Below, in pieces: positions 40,321-50,876 of a stretch of DNA of 59,539 bases. The position numbers and the translations under genes were made by a program. The stretch is from positions 1 through 59,539 of the forward strand of contig MCFG01000409.1 of NCBI GenBank assembly GCA_002104895.1. The letters run 5' to 3'. The notes beneath the pieces were generated by a model that was not told the origin of the DNA, did no database searches, and was given only the letters and a program-made list of their open reading frames with translations. Numbering within the stretch: the first letter of the stretch is position 1; each line of letters opens with the position of its first letter. Origin of the DNA: Anaeromyces robustus (Eukaryota; Neocallimastigomycota; Neocallimastigomycetes; Neocallimastigales; Neocallimastigaceae).

Positions 40321-42135
40321 ATGAATAAAATATTTATTATATTTTTATTAGTATTAATTTATACTATTAATGCTAAAGCATCTGTTGAATTTAAAGTAAT
40401 ATGTACACCTCATGAATATGGAGGTGAAAATGGTATGTCTGTTAATATTGATGGAAAATCTTATCCTATGAAAAGTAAAGATGATGATATTTTATATGAA
40501 TATACGTATGATGGAGGAGAACCAACAAAATATTATTATGAAATTGCTGGTACTGAACAAAATGAACTTTCTTTAATAGATAATGAACCAAGAACATGGG
40601 AAAAAGGAAAAACTTCTACATTATATGAAATTTATGGACGTAAATATACTGTAGGAGATTCTATTCTTAAAACAATTCCAAGACTTTATGAACCATTAGC
40701 AGGTTATGATAAATTTTCAGAACTTTTCCAAGAAGCAGAAGTTCCAGTCATTCATATTCATATGACCCCAGAAATTTATAATGAATATATTAGTTTAACC
40801 TCTAATACAGAACCAAGATATACCGTTTCATTTGATTATTATACTCCTGAAAAATTATATCAATTTACTAATGTCACTTTCAAACTTTCAGGTCAAGGAT
40901 CCACTAAATATGATAAGAAACCATTAAAAATTGATTTATCTAAAGGAGATACGGATAAATCCAATACAGAAATTTTTAAACGTGAAGAATTTAAATTACG
41001 TTGTTTACGTATTGATGAATCGTATGTTAGAAGTAAAATGTCCATTGATATTGCAGAATCTTTAGGTTTACCCGTTATTCAAAGTAGTTTTGCTAGACTT
41101 TATATTAATAATAAATCTTTTGGTTTTTATGAAGTTGCCGATTTATATAAAAAGAAATTTGTTAAAAGATTTTTTAATGTAGAAAAACCAGATTTAGGTA
41201 ATCTTTATAAAGGTTCATCTGGAGATGGTCCAGCTTTTTTATATCCTGGAGAAGATCATTATGAAGTTATTGTTACTAATAATGAAACAGATCCAAAGGG
41301 AGATTTACATGATTTAATGAATTGGTTAGTAGAATTACCGGATAATGCTACCAAGGAACAAATTGAAGAAAAACTTGAATTAGATACAGCTTTAAAGTAT
41401 CTTCTTCTTGAAATGTTAATTTGTCATTGGGATGGTTATTTAGGAAATGGTAATAATTTTTGGATCTATTCTGAACCTAAAAAGGGTAAATTTCATTTTA
41501 TATCAGGAGATTTTGATAGTACTTTAGGTAAATGGTGTAGAGCAACAGAATATGATATAGATGAATATATTACTTTAGGACCAGAAGGTAAAACTTATTC
41601 TAAAGAACCCTTACTTTATACTAAACTTATAAAAAATCCAGAAATTAGACCACTTTTCGAAGAACTTTTAAAGAATGTTGTTGGTAATTTATTTAATATT
41701 GAAGCTTTAGGTCCAAGACTTAAATATTTTTATGAATTTTTAAAACAAGATATGTATTGGGATGCTCAATGTTTAGATCCTAATTCCTCCTTCCATATAC
41801 CCACTCATGATTTTAAAGGTAATGATGATAGAGAAAGAGCTACACCTGAAAAAATTGATGAACATTTTTCCGATACTGCCACTAATCCTGAAGATAGTGT
41901 TACCGCTTATATTAAATTAAGATCTGCCGCTTTACAAACTAAATATGGTATTCCTGAATTAAAAGCCAATGGTAAATATGGTACTGTTGGTGGAAGAATT
42001 GTTAAAAAGAATAAAAAGGGAGATACAACAGAAGGTGGTGATGGAATGAATTTAAAAAGTAGTGATGGCTTTATTACTAAACCATCTATTTTAATGATTA
42101 CTATAATAACTATTTTAATTAGTTTAATATTATAA
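40321..42135 (+). CDS. CotH-family protein with N-terminal signal and C-terminal hydrophobic (GPI-type) tail
   Basis: Intronless, 604 aa. Residues 1-20 are a signal peptide (FIIFLLVLIYTINA). A beta-rich N-terminal part (to about 130) precedes the CotH kinase-like domain: VPVIHIHMTPEIYNEY, LSGQGSTKYDKKPLKIDLSK, RCLRIDESYVRSKMSIDIAE, and the putative catalytic segment HWDGYLGNGNNFWIYSE...GDFDSTLG, which contains both expected Asp residues (HWD, DFD). The C-terminus has a Ser/Gly/Lys-rich spacer and a terminal hydrophobic stretch (SILMITIITILISLIL), as in GPI-anchored proteins; CotH proteins at the surface of other early-diverging fungi have the same layout. Unlike the CotH gene at 7232-9772 it carries no dockerin. 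It therefore probably acts at the cell surface, possibly phosphorylating surface proteins as bacterial CotH does. Substrate unknown. Confidence 0.9.
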   Translation: MNKIFIIFLLVLIYTINAKASVEFKVICTPHEYGGENGMSVNIDGKSYPMKSKDDDILYEYTYDGGEPTKYYYEIAGTEQNELSLIDNEPRTWEKGKTSTLYEIYGRKYTVGDSILKTIPRLYEPLAGYDKFSELFQEAEVPVIHIHMTPEIYNEYISLTSNTEPRYTVSFDYYTPEKLYQFTNVTFKLSGQGSTKYDKKPLKIDLSKGDTDKSNTEIFKREEFKLRCLRIDESYVRSKMSIDIAESLGLPVIQSSFARLYINNKSFGFYEVADLYKKKFVKRFFNVEKPDLGNLYKGSSGDGPAFLYPGEDHYEVIVTNNETDPKGDLHDLMNWLVELPDNATKEQIEEKLELDTALKYLLLEMLICHWDGYLGNGNNFWIYSEPKKGKFHFISGDFDSTLGKWCRATEYDIDEYITLGPEGKTYSKEPLLYTKLIKNPEIRPLFEELLKNVVGNLFNIEALGPRLKYFYEFLKQDMYWDAQCLDPNSSFHIPTHDFKGNDDRERATPEKIDEHFSDTATNPEDSVTAYIKLRSAALQTKYGIPELKANGKYGTVGGRIVKKNKKGDTTEGGDGMNLKSSDGFITKPSILMITIITILISLIL

Positions 42136-43051
42136 TTAAATAAATAAATACAATACAATTCAATAGCAATATAATAACAATACAATAGAATATATAATTA
42201 AATAATTTTTTTTTTCTTTTTTTTTAAGATAAATATAAATTAACAAAATAAAATCCAATATAATAAATATTAAAATAGATATATACTAATATTTTATTTT
42301 TTATATAATATTTTATATAAAAAATAAAATACAATAAAATAAAATAAATTATAGATTTAAAGAAAAAAAAATGTATAATAAAATAAAAATATAAATAAAT
42401 AAAAATAAAAAAATAAAAAAATAAAAAAAAAAAAATAATAATAATAAATAATTCATATCAATATTCATTTATATGAAATCATAGAAAAATTTTTTGAAAA
42501 ATTTTTTTCTAAAAACATAAAAAATTTTTTATATTAAATATAAGAAACCCTATATTAAATTAATGTCATAAATATTATTAAACAATATTATTTTTTTTTC
42601 CACTTTATTATTATTTTTTAATTTTTTTTTTTTTTTGTTTAATTATTTTTTTATTTATTTTATAATTTATATATATTTATATTAATTTTAATTATATATA
42701 TATATATATAAATATTTTTTTTTTTTTGAAATATTTCTTATTATTAATACATATTTTTTTTTATTTGATATTTAAATTTTTAATCATTATTTATTATATT
42801 TATTTATTATTATTTATCTATAACAATAAATATATTATTTCTTATTTTGATTATTATTTTTATTTAGATGATTATTATTATCATTATTATTACTATTATT
42901 ATTATTATTTAAATATTTATATATAATAATAATATATAATTAGTTTAATAATAGTTTACTTTTAAAAATAAAAAAAAAAAAAACATTATTAAAAATTAGG
43001 ATATTATTATTATGATAAATAATATAAATATTTTTATGATAATAAAAACAT
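42136..43051. other. Convergent intergenic region
   Basis: Lies between two 3' ends (CotH on plus, acetyltransferase on minus). AT-rich low complexity; AAAAATTTTTTGAAAAATTTTTT at 42486-42508 is self-complementary. No gene. Confidence 0.45.
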
Positions 43052-43852
43052 TTATTCTTCAGTTTCTTCTGGGACATATGGGTCAAGTTGTTTAATTGGT
43101 TTAGCTGGATTACCACAAACTACAGTATTAGATGGAATATCTTTGGTAACAACACTACCAGCACCAACAACAACATTATCACCAATAGTAACACCTGGTA
43201 AAATAGTAACATTAGCACCAAAGAAACATTCATTACCAATACGAATTGGTTTAGCAATATTAATACGTGGTTCTCTTTTATAATTTCTTTGTTTATAATC
43301 AAGAGGGTGAGTAGCAGTAATAAGTTGACATCTTGGACCAAATAAACAAGCCTTACCAATAGTTACTTCGGCATTATCTAAAATCATACAATCATAATTC
43401 ATAAAACAATTATCACCCATATGAATGTTGTAACCAAATTCACAAATAAAAGGTTTTTCAATAAAAACATCATTACCAACATGTGGACAAAATTCCTTAA
43501 GCATTTTATTTCTCTTAAGAGCATCATTACCACTAGTAGCATTAAATCTATCAACGAAATTTTTACATTGTATACGATCAAACATAAGTTGAGGAATCAT
43601 AGAATTGTAGGATAAACCAGATTTCATTCTTTCAATTTCAATGTTGGTATCTTTTTCCATATTTTCTTCAAATAATTGTCTGTAGTAATTCTTTTTTTCT
43701 TCATCAGTTAAACTGGAGACATCTTCAACTTTACTTAATGCTTTATTTTTTTCTTCTTCAGTAATACTATCAACTCTTAAATCAACATAGGCCTTATTTA
43801 AAAACTTTTTAATAAGACTATCTTTTAAGTTATTTATAGCACCGAAAACCAT
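43052..43852 (-). CDS. Maltose O-acetyltransferase-like (left-handed beta-helix) acetyltransferase
   Basis: Intronless, 266 aa. The enzyme family transfers acetyl from acetyl-CoA to sugar hydroxyls. Residues about 75-110 ([18 protein letters not shown]) match the N-terminal 'Mac' helical domain of bacterial maltose acetyltransferases. Residues about 125-255 are hexapeptide repeats: [47 protein letters not shown] (with the expected catalytic His), [48 protein letters not shown]. The first ~70 residues are an acidic, helical extension that bacterial enzymes of about 185 aa lack. There is no signal peptide, so it is cytosolic. The gene has cleaner codon use than neighbouring repeat-protein genes. 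Bacterial origin by transfer is plausible, but not shown here. Confidence 0.9.
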   Translation of the reverse strand: MVFGAINNLKDSLIKKFLNKAYVDLRVDSITEEEKNKALSKVEDVSSLTDEEKKNYYRQLFEENMEKDTNIEIERMKSGLSYNSMIPQLMFDRIQCKNFVDRFNATSGNDALKRNKMLKEFCPHVGNDVFIEKPFICEFGYNIHMGDNCFMNYDCMILDNAEVTIGKACLFGPRCQLITATHPLDYKQRNYKREPRINIAKPIRIGNECFFGANVTILPGVTIGDNVVVGAGSVVTKDIPSNTVVCGNPAKPIKQLDPYVPEETEE

Positions 43853-44527
43853 TTTTATTTATTTTATTAATTTTATTTATTAATAGATTATTTATTTATT
43901 TTATTATTATTTATTTATTTACTTATTATTTATTAATTAGATTATTTATTTATTTTGTTATTTATTTATTTATTTACTTTATTATTTATTTATTTTATTA
44001 TTATTTATTTATTTACTTTATTATTTATTTATTTTATTATTATTTATTTATTTATTTTATTATTTATTTATTTTATTATTATTTATTTATTTACTTTATT
44101 ATTTATTAATTAGATTATTTATTTATTTTATTATTTATTTATTTATTTATTTACTTTATTTTTTTTTTAAAAAAATAAAAAAAAAAAAGAAATTTTTCTA
44201 TTTTTTATAGTTTCAAAAATTTATCCTATTATATTTATAAAAGGATAAAATTAATAATTAAATAATATATTAAAATTAATATATTTAAATTATATTTAAA
44301 TTATATTTAATTATATAAAAATCATATAGAATTCAAATATATTCAAATTAATTCTAATATATGATTAATACGAAAAAGAAAAAAATCCGTGTTTAAAACA
44401 AACCACAATTAAATAAAAATTTTGCATTATATATGAAAATATAAAACATAATATATTATATTATATTATATTATATTATATATTATATATACTAAATTAA
44501 ATTAATAAAAATGTATTAAAATTTCGC

Positions 44528-44582
<55 letters not shown>

Positions 44583-44587
44583 TAAAT

Positions 44588-44622
<35 letters not shown>

Positions 44623-45782
44623 TTAATTTATTAATTTATTTATTTATTTATTTATTTATTAAATTCATATAATTTGTACTTTAAAATAAAAAATAAAAAT
44701 TATTAAAAATAAAAAATCTTTCTTGGTTTTAAAACCTTAATAATTATTTAATTATTAATTTAATAATTAATTTAATAATGAAACTTATTAATAATTTAAT
44801 AATTCAAATAACAAAAAAAAATTTTTTTTTTTTGATTTCAAGCAAAATTGAGTACAAAAAATTAAAAAAAAATTAAAAAACGAAAAAATGAAAAAATGAT
44901 GAAAATTTTTATTTATTAATTAAATACTATTAAAAACTATTAAATAATTAAATATTAATTATATATTATTTATTATTAAACATTTATTTATATATTAAAT
45001 ATTAAATGTTTATTTATTTATTTATTTATTCTATTATTTATTAATTAAATACAATTAAACACTATTAAATACTATTAAATATTATTTATTATATATTATT
45101 TATTTATTTATTAATTTTTTTTTTTTAACAGATCTTTTTTTTTTTTTTATTTCTTTTTAAACTTTATTTAAATACCATTTGATTATTGATTAATTTATAA
45201 TTAAATAATAAAAATATTTTTTTATTTTTTTTTTTGTTTTTTTTTTTTTTTATAAAATAATGAATATTAATAAAATAATAATAATGAATAATAGTTAATA
45301 ATAATAATGAATAATAATAATGAATAAATAGTTAATAATAATAATGAATAATAATAAAGAAAGAAAGAATTAAACTACAATTTTTAAATAAAAAAACAAA
45401 TAAATGTAATTTTTATTTACTATAAAAGTATTAAATAAAATATCTTTTTTTTTTTTTATTTAATTCTGCCTTAATGATTTTTTTTTATTATTTTTGATGA
45501 AAAGTTTTAGTATTAAAAGAAAATGAAAGATTTTCCTCTTTTTTTTTTTTTTATTATTTATTAATTATTATTTATAATATATTTAAATAAATAAATAAAT
45601 AATAAATAAATTCTAATATTTAATAATAAATAAACTTATAATAAATAATAATTAATAATTAATTAATAAATTAATAATTTATAAACTTTTTTTTTTTTAG
45701 TTTTCTTTTCATGGGAAAAAAAATACAAAAAATTAAAAAATTAAAAATTTAATTAACTAAAAAAAGTCAAATGATATGGAAA
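43853..45782. repeat. Low-complexity region rich in (TTTA)n arrays
   Basis: Irregular TTTATTTATT arrays with ACTTTATTATT interruptions span 43860-44160, upstream of the acetyltransferase start. A denser (TTTA)n array lies at 44527-44660, with TAATTTATTAATTTA breaks. TTAATAATAATGAATAA repeats lie at 45285-45355. No coding sense. The copia element is inserted at the right edge. Confidence 0.7.
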
Positions 45783-45787
45783 GGAAT
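45783..45787. repeat. Target-site duplication (GGAAT), left copy
   Basis: GGAAT directly precedes the left LTR and recurs at 52138-52142 directly after the right LTR: the 5-bp duplication expected of LTR retrotransposon integration. Confidence 0.92.
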
Positions 45788-46078
45788 TCTTAGAATTTGA
45801 TTAATTAATATTTTATATTTTATTTATTAAGAACCCACATATTAATAATTACATTATTAGTAAACATTTTATATTAACTATCTATAATAATTTTACATAT
45901 ATTAATCATATATATCAGGTGATGTAATAATACGCCACTCTGTACATTTTAATAAAATAAATTTATACATTAACAATATTTTTATGATACTTAAATATTT
46001 ATAACTATATAAGAATAAACATAATATTTATTATAATATTTATTATATATTAATATATATTAAACTTTATTTCTAACA
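45788..46078 (-). repeat. 3' LTR of the copia element
   Basis: 291 bp; on the minus strand it begins TGTTAGAAATAAAG and ends AATTCTAAGA. No difference from the other LTR was seen. The end GA rather than the usual CA is unusual, but it is fixed by the flanking GGAAT duplication. Confidence 0.93.
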
Positions 46079-46086
46079 CTCCCCCT
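46079..46086 (-). promoter_or_regulatory. Polypurine tract (plus-strand primer)
   Basis: Minus-strand AGGGGGAG immediately upstream of the 3' LTR, a striking G-run in this genome and the expected RNase H-resistant primer for second-strand synthesis. Confidence 0.85.
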
Positions 46087-46091
46087 AAAGT

Positions 46092-49000
46092 TTAATATTT
46101 CTTTAATTCATATAAAATTTGTTTTCTAAAATTAAATAATAAATTTTCGTTTTGATATTTGGTTAAAGTATCCGCCAAATTATATTGTGATTTAATATAT
46201 TTTAAATTTATTATATCGTTTTTAATAAGTTCGCGAATTTTATGATATCTGATATTTATGTGTCTTGATTTTATATTTATTGTTTCATTTTTGCTTATAT
46301 AAATTGCTGCTTTATTATCTATATTTATTGTAATATTTTTAATGTTAATTTTTAATTCATTTAATAAATTAATTAGCCAAACACATTTTAACGCGCATTC
46401 ACTTAGGCTATAATATTCACTTTCTGCTGTTGATATTGAAACACAGTGTTGTAGTTTTGAATACCAAGTTATTGGTGTTCCACCCATTGTAATTATAAAT
46501 CCACTTGTGGACCTATATGTTTCTTTGTCACCTGCAAAATCAGCATCAACAAATGCTTTAATATTTATATTTTTATTATATTTTATTCCATAATATTTAT
46601 TTGCATTTAAATATTTAAAAATTTTTAATACATTATACCAGTCTTCATAGGTAGGATTTTTATTCTTTCTGGAAGCTTTACTAACAGCAAATAAAATATC
46701 TGGCCTGGTACCCATGGCTAAGTATAATAAGCTGCCCACGGCTTGCATATATAATTTTGAATCAAATTTTTCATTTCTTTTATTTTCGTCTTCTATATAA
46801 ATCATATTTGATGATTTATTATTTTCTTTAATATTAAATTTTTCTAAGATTTTTTCTAAATATAATAATTGATGCAAAATATAACCATTTTCACATTTTA
46901 TAAATTTTATTCCAATTATGAAATCTACTAAACCAATATCAGTTAAATCTAATTCATTTTTTAATTGTAATTTAATTTTATTAATATTATTTATATTACC
47001 ACAAATTAAAATATCATCCACATAAACTGCAATAATGCAAATTATTTTGTTTTCATTATTTAATTTTATATATATACATGGTTCATTTTTTAATCTTATA
47101 AATTCCAATTTTGTTAATATACTATCTAATTTATTATTCCACATTCTTCCAGCTTGTTTTAAACCATACAATGCCTTTTTTAATTTCCAAAATTTATTCT
47201 TATTATTCTCTACACCTTCAGGAATTTCTAAGTATATGTCATCTTCAAGTTCAGCATTCAAATATGCTGCTTTTATATCTAGTTGATAAATATCAAAATT
47301 ATAATATAATGAAATACAAATTATAATTCTTAATGAATCTTGTTGTAAAGTAGGTGAAAAAGTTTCAATATAATCTATAAGATAAATTTGTGAAAATCCT
47401 CTTGCAACCAGTCTTGCTTTGTACTTTATAATCTCCCCCTTGTCATTTTTCTTGTAAGTGAAAACCCACCTAGTAGAAATTATATTTTTACCTTCTGGAA
47501 TGTTGTCTATGATTTCGTAAACTTCTTTTTCTTTTAAGTTATTTAATTCCACATCTATTGCTTCCAACCATTTGTTTTTATCTTTTCTCTTAAATATTTC
47601 TTTAAAATTGTTAGGAGGTGATATTTCACTATCAAAAACTACTACTAAATTACTTACATATCTTGATTTTTTAATGTCATTTGTTATTTCGTCTATATTC
47701 TTTCTCTTTTTTACATTATATATTTTTTCTTTGTTATCATTTCTAGTGATATTATCATTTAGTTTATTGTTGTTGTTATTTAAATAATTATTATTTGAGT
47801 TGTTTATTTTATTTGTATTATTTTTATTTGATTCATAATTATTATTTAAATTAATACTTTTATTATTTAAATTATTGTTATTATTTGTTAAATAATTATT
47901 ATTTAAATTATTATTATTTAAATTTTTGTTTAAATTATTATTGTTTTCATTGTTATTTAAAATTTTATTATTTAAAACTTTACTATTGTTTTCCATATTT
48001 ATTCTATTAATATTATTATTTGAATTTTCATTATTGTTTTTATTTTTATTTAATTCAATATTATTATTTAAATTTTCGTTGTTGTTTTTATTTTTATTTA
48101 ATTCAATATTATTTTCTTTATTTAATATATTTTCAGTATTGTTTTTCTTTAAATTTTGTTGTTGAATGTTTTGATTTAAATTATTTAAATTGTTAATGGA
48201 ATTATTTTCTAAGTTATTAATATTATCACTTTTATTTTTATCAAGTTGATTTTTTGAATTTACATTATAGTATTTATTGTAATCAAAATATTCATCAAAT
48301 GAATTATTTTTATTTTGTAAATTATTTTCATAAATTGTTGGATTAAAATAATTTGGATAATATGGATAATAAGCATAATTTGGAATAAAATAATTATTAT
48401 TATTAGGAGGATATGAAAGATAATTATATAATAAATTTTTGTTGTTTAATAAATAATTAATATTATTATTATTATTATAATTTTTGTTATATAAATCATA
48501 TAAATTATTATTTGTATAATTATATAAATTATTATTTGGGTAATTGACATTGTTATATAAATTATTATTATTTAGATAATTATTGTTATATAAATTATTA
48601 TTATTTGAATAATTATTATTATATAAATTATTATTATTATTTGGAATATTATTAATATTATTTAAATTATTGTTAACATAGTTTAGTTTATTATCTGTAC
48701 TATTTATATTATTATTTGTGTCTATATTATTTAAATTGTTTTTTGAGTTATTATTTGTATTATTTGAATTGTTGTTATTTGTATTATTTAAATTGTTATT
48801 ATTTATATTATTTAAATTGTTATTATTTATATTATTTAAATTGTCATTATTTATATTATTTAAATTGTTATTATTTGTATTTATAGAAGAAATAGAAACG
48901 ATATCATCATCATCTCCCCCGATTTCATAATACGGAATAAAATTAATAGTTTCTGGAATGGAGGAAGGAGATGAAAAATTACCTGGAGTATCTTCAAAAA

Positions 49001-50876
49001 ATTCTAAGGCACGCGAAATAATAATTTTATTATTGGTAGTATCATAAATTTTAAAAGCAGAAGGATTGGAATCATAACCAATAAATATACCTGGAAGAGT
49101 AGAATTAGATAATTTTGAACGAAATTGTTTGGGAACAAAGAAAAATACTTGGCAACCAAACACTTTAAATTTATTATAATCAACTTTTTCGTTATATAAT
49201 AATTCATAAGGAATTTTAAAATTAATACCTTTATGAGGAATTCTATTATGAATATAATTTGCTGTAGATACAGCATCTTCCCAAAAAACATGGCTAAGCT
49301 TGGCATCATGAAGCATGGCTCTGGCGGTAGAAAGCAAAGTTCCATGAAGACGTTCAACGCGTCCATTTTGTGATGGGTTATATGGGACTGTATGTTGGTG
49401 AATAATCCCATGTAAGTTACAGAAGTTATTAAAATTATTATTAAAAAATTCTTTACCGTTATCGGTTTTTATATATTTAATATTTTTGTTAAAAATATTT
49501 GTAATTTTGTTATACCAATTAAGAAAAATATCAAAAACTTCAGTTTTAGATTTTAAGAAGAATACCCAACCATAACGCGTAAAATCATCTAAAATTGTTA
49601 AAAAATATTTATTTCCATATAAAGAATTTTCATTAACTGTAACTGTATCCATGTGTATTAATTCAAAGGGTTCCTTTGATTTATTTTCTGCACTGTAAAA
49701 TGGAAAATTTTTTAATTTCGAGCATGAACAAATTTTACATTTATTATTAATTTTTATTTTCTTTAATGTATTTTTAAGATTATTAATATTAAAATGCCCA
49801 AGACGACGGTGCCATAATTCTAAATTTTCGTCGTCATTATTTGTTGTATTTGTTAAACTATTTATATTATTATCTTTTAAATTATTACTAATATTATTAA
49901 AATTAAATTTGTTTTTTGACGTCCAAATAATATAAGTATTTGAGTCATTTGAAAAAGTACTATAAATTTTATTTTTATTTTTATTATATATTGATACTTT
50001 GTTTTTATTATTTTCTTGTTGAAAAATAGTTTTAAAATTTTGTAGACAAAGACAATCAATTGATATTAAATTTCTTTTAAATTCAGGGATATACAAAACA
50101 TTTTTTAAACATATTTTATTATCTCCAATATATCCCTTGTATGTACCTTTATAAATGGAACGAACATTGTTTCCATCTGCAAAGTAAATATCTTGGCTAT
50201 ATTTTATTTTATCAATTAAAATATCAGGATTGCCAGTCATATGAAAAGTGGCACCTGAATCTAAAGTCCAAGGAATTAATGTGTCATTTCTTTTATTTAT
50301 ATTATTTTTAACTTGTGTATTATTATTTTTAATTTTATAAGAATTGGTATTATTATTTTTAATATAGTAATTACTTTTATTTTTATTATAATAATTATAT
50401 TTATTTTTATTATAATAATTATATTTATTATATAAATTATTTTTATAATCATTTTTATTTTCATGATATTTATTATTATTATTATTAGAAAAATTATTAT
50501 AATAAGAAAAATATTTTAATTTTTTATATGAAGATTTTTTTAATGAAACATTGCTTGATTCAGCATTAATTGCATCATTATAATCTTCAAAAAATTGTTC
50601 TTCATATTTATCTATACTATTATTATTATTTTTACAATTATTTTTAAGATTATTATTTTTATTTTCTAAATTATTATTTTTATTAATTTTATTATTATTT
50701 TCAATATTATTATTTTTAACAATATTATTATTTTTATCAATAATAATATTCTTATTATATTGACTATTACTAGTACTATAATAGGAGTTATTTATTTTCT
50801 TGCCTCCCGTTATTTTGTTTAAAATTTTTATTATTTTTCTTATAGTTTTTAAATCTACAAGTATATATTGTGTGTC
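46092..50876 (-). CDS. pol: Copia Pol: protease, integrase, reverse transcriptase, RNase H
   Basis: The frame is open from 50876 to the stop at 46092, in +1 relative to gag and overlapping it by about 89 nt. An internal ATG at 50240 would miss the protease active site, DSGAT at 50247-50261, so translation presumably comes by frameshift from gag. Downstream: the pre-integrase His/Cys zinc region (LWHRRLGHFN...CKICSC), integrase D-D-E (HMDTV, KTDNGKEFF, NPSQNGRVERLHG), a very long Asn-rich spacer of about 400 residues (about 47700-48890), RT (LDIKAAYLNAELEDDIYLEI, KKALYGLKQAGRMWN, catalytic YVDDILICG) and RNase H (DADFAGDKETYRSTSGF, STAESEYYSLSE, DNKAA). All core catalytic residues expected are present and no stop interrupts the frame. 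Confidence 0.92.
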   Translation of the reverse strand, partial: DTQYILVDLKTIRKIIKILNKITGGKKINNSYYSTSNSQYNKNIIIDKNNNIVKNNNIENNNKINKNNNLENKNNNLKNNCKNNNNSIDKYEEQFFEDYNDAINAESSNVSLKKSSYKKLKYFSYYNNFSNNNNNKYHENKNDYKNNLYNKYNYYNKNKYNYYNKNKSNYYIKNNNTNSYKIKNNNTQVKNNINKRNDTLIPWTLDSGATFHMTGNPDILIDKIKYSQDIYFADGNNVRSIYKGTYKGYIGDNKICLKNVLYIPEFKRNLISIDCLCLQNFKTIFQQENNKNKVSIYNKNKNKIYSTFSNDSNTYIIWTSKNKFNFNNISNNLKDNNINSLTNTTNNDDENLELWHRRLGHFNINNLKNTLKKIKINNKCKICSCSKLKNFPFYSAENKSKEPFELIHMDTVTVNENSLYGNKYFLTILDDFTRYGWVFFLKSKTEVFDIFLNWYNKITNIFNKNIKYIKTDNGKEFFNNNFNNFCNLHGIIHQHTVPYNPSQNGRVERLHGTLLSTARAMLHDAKLSHVFWEDAVSTANYIHNRIPHKGINFKIPYELLYNEKVDYNKFKVFGCQVFFFVPKQFRSKLSNSTLPGIFIGYDSNPSAFKIYDTTNNKIIISRALEFFEDTPGNFSSPSSIPETINFIPYYEIGGDDDDIVSISSINTNNNNLNNINNDNLNNINNNNLNNINNNNLNNTNNNNSNNTNNNSKNNLNNIDTNNNINSTDNKLNYVNNNLNNINNIPNNNNNLYNNNYSNNNNLYNNNYLNNNNLYNNVNYPNNNLYNYTNNNLYDLYNKNYNNNNNINYLLNNKNLLYNYLSYPPNNNNYFIPNYAYYPYYPNYFNPTIYENNLQNKNNSFDEYFDYNKYYNVNSKNQLDKNKSDNINNLENNSINNLNNLNQNIQQQNLKKNNTENILNKENNIELNKNKNNNENLNNNIELNKNKNNNENSNNNINRINMENNSKVLNNKILNNNENNNNLNKNLNNNNLNNNYLTNNNNNLNNKSINLNNNYESNKNNTNKINNSNNNYLNNNNNKLNDNITRNDNKEKIYNVKKRKNIDEITNDIKKSRYVSNLVVVFDSEISPPNNFKEIFKRKDKNKWLEAIDVELNNLKEKEVYEIIDNIPEGKNIISTRWVFTYKKNDKGEIIKYKARLVARGFSQIYLIDYIETFSPTLQQDSLRIIICISLYYNFDIYQLDIKAAYLNAELEDDIYLEIPEGVENNKNKFWKLKKALYGLKQAGRMWNNKLDSILTKLEFIRLKNEPCIYIKLNNENKIICIIAVYVDDILICGNINNINKIKLQLKNELDLTDIGLVDFIIGIKFIKCENGYILHQLLYLEKILEKFNIKENNKSSNMIYIEDENKRNEKFDSKLYMQAVGSLLYLAMGTRPDILFAVSKASRKNKNPTYEDWYNVLKIFKYLNANKYYGIKYNKNINIKAFVDADFAGDKETYRSTSGFIITMGGTPITWYSKLQHCVSISTAESEYYSLSECALKCVWLINLLNELKINIKNITINIDNKAAIYISKNETINIKSRHINIRYHKIRELIKNDIINLKYIKSQYNLADTLTKYQNENLLFNFRKQILYELKKY

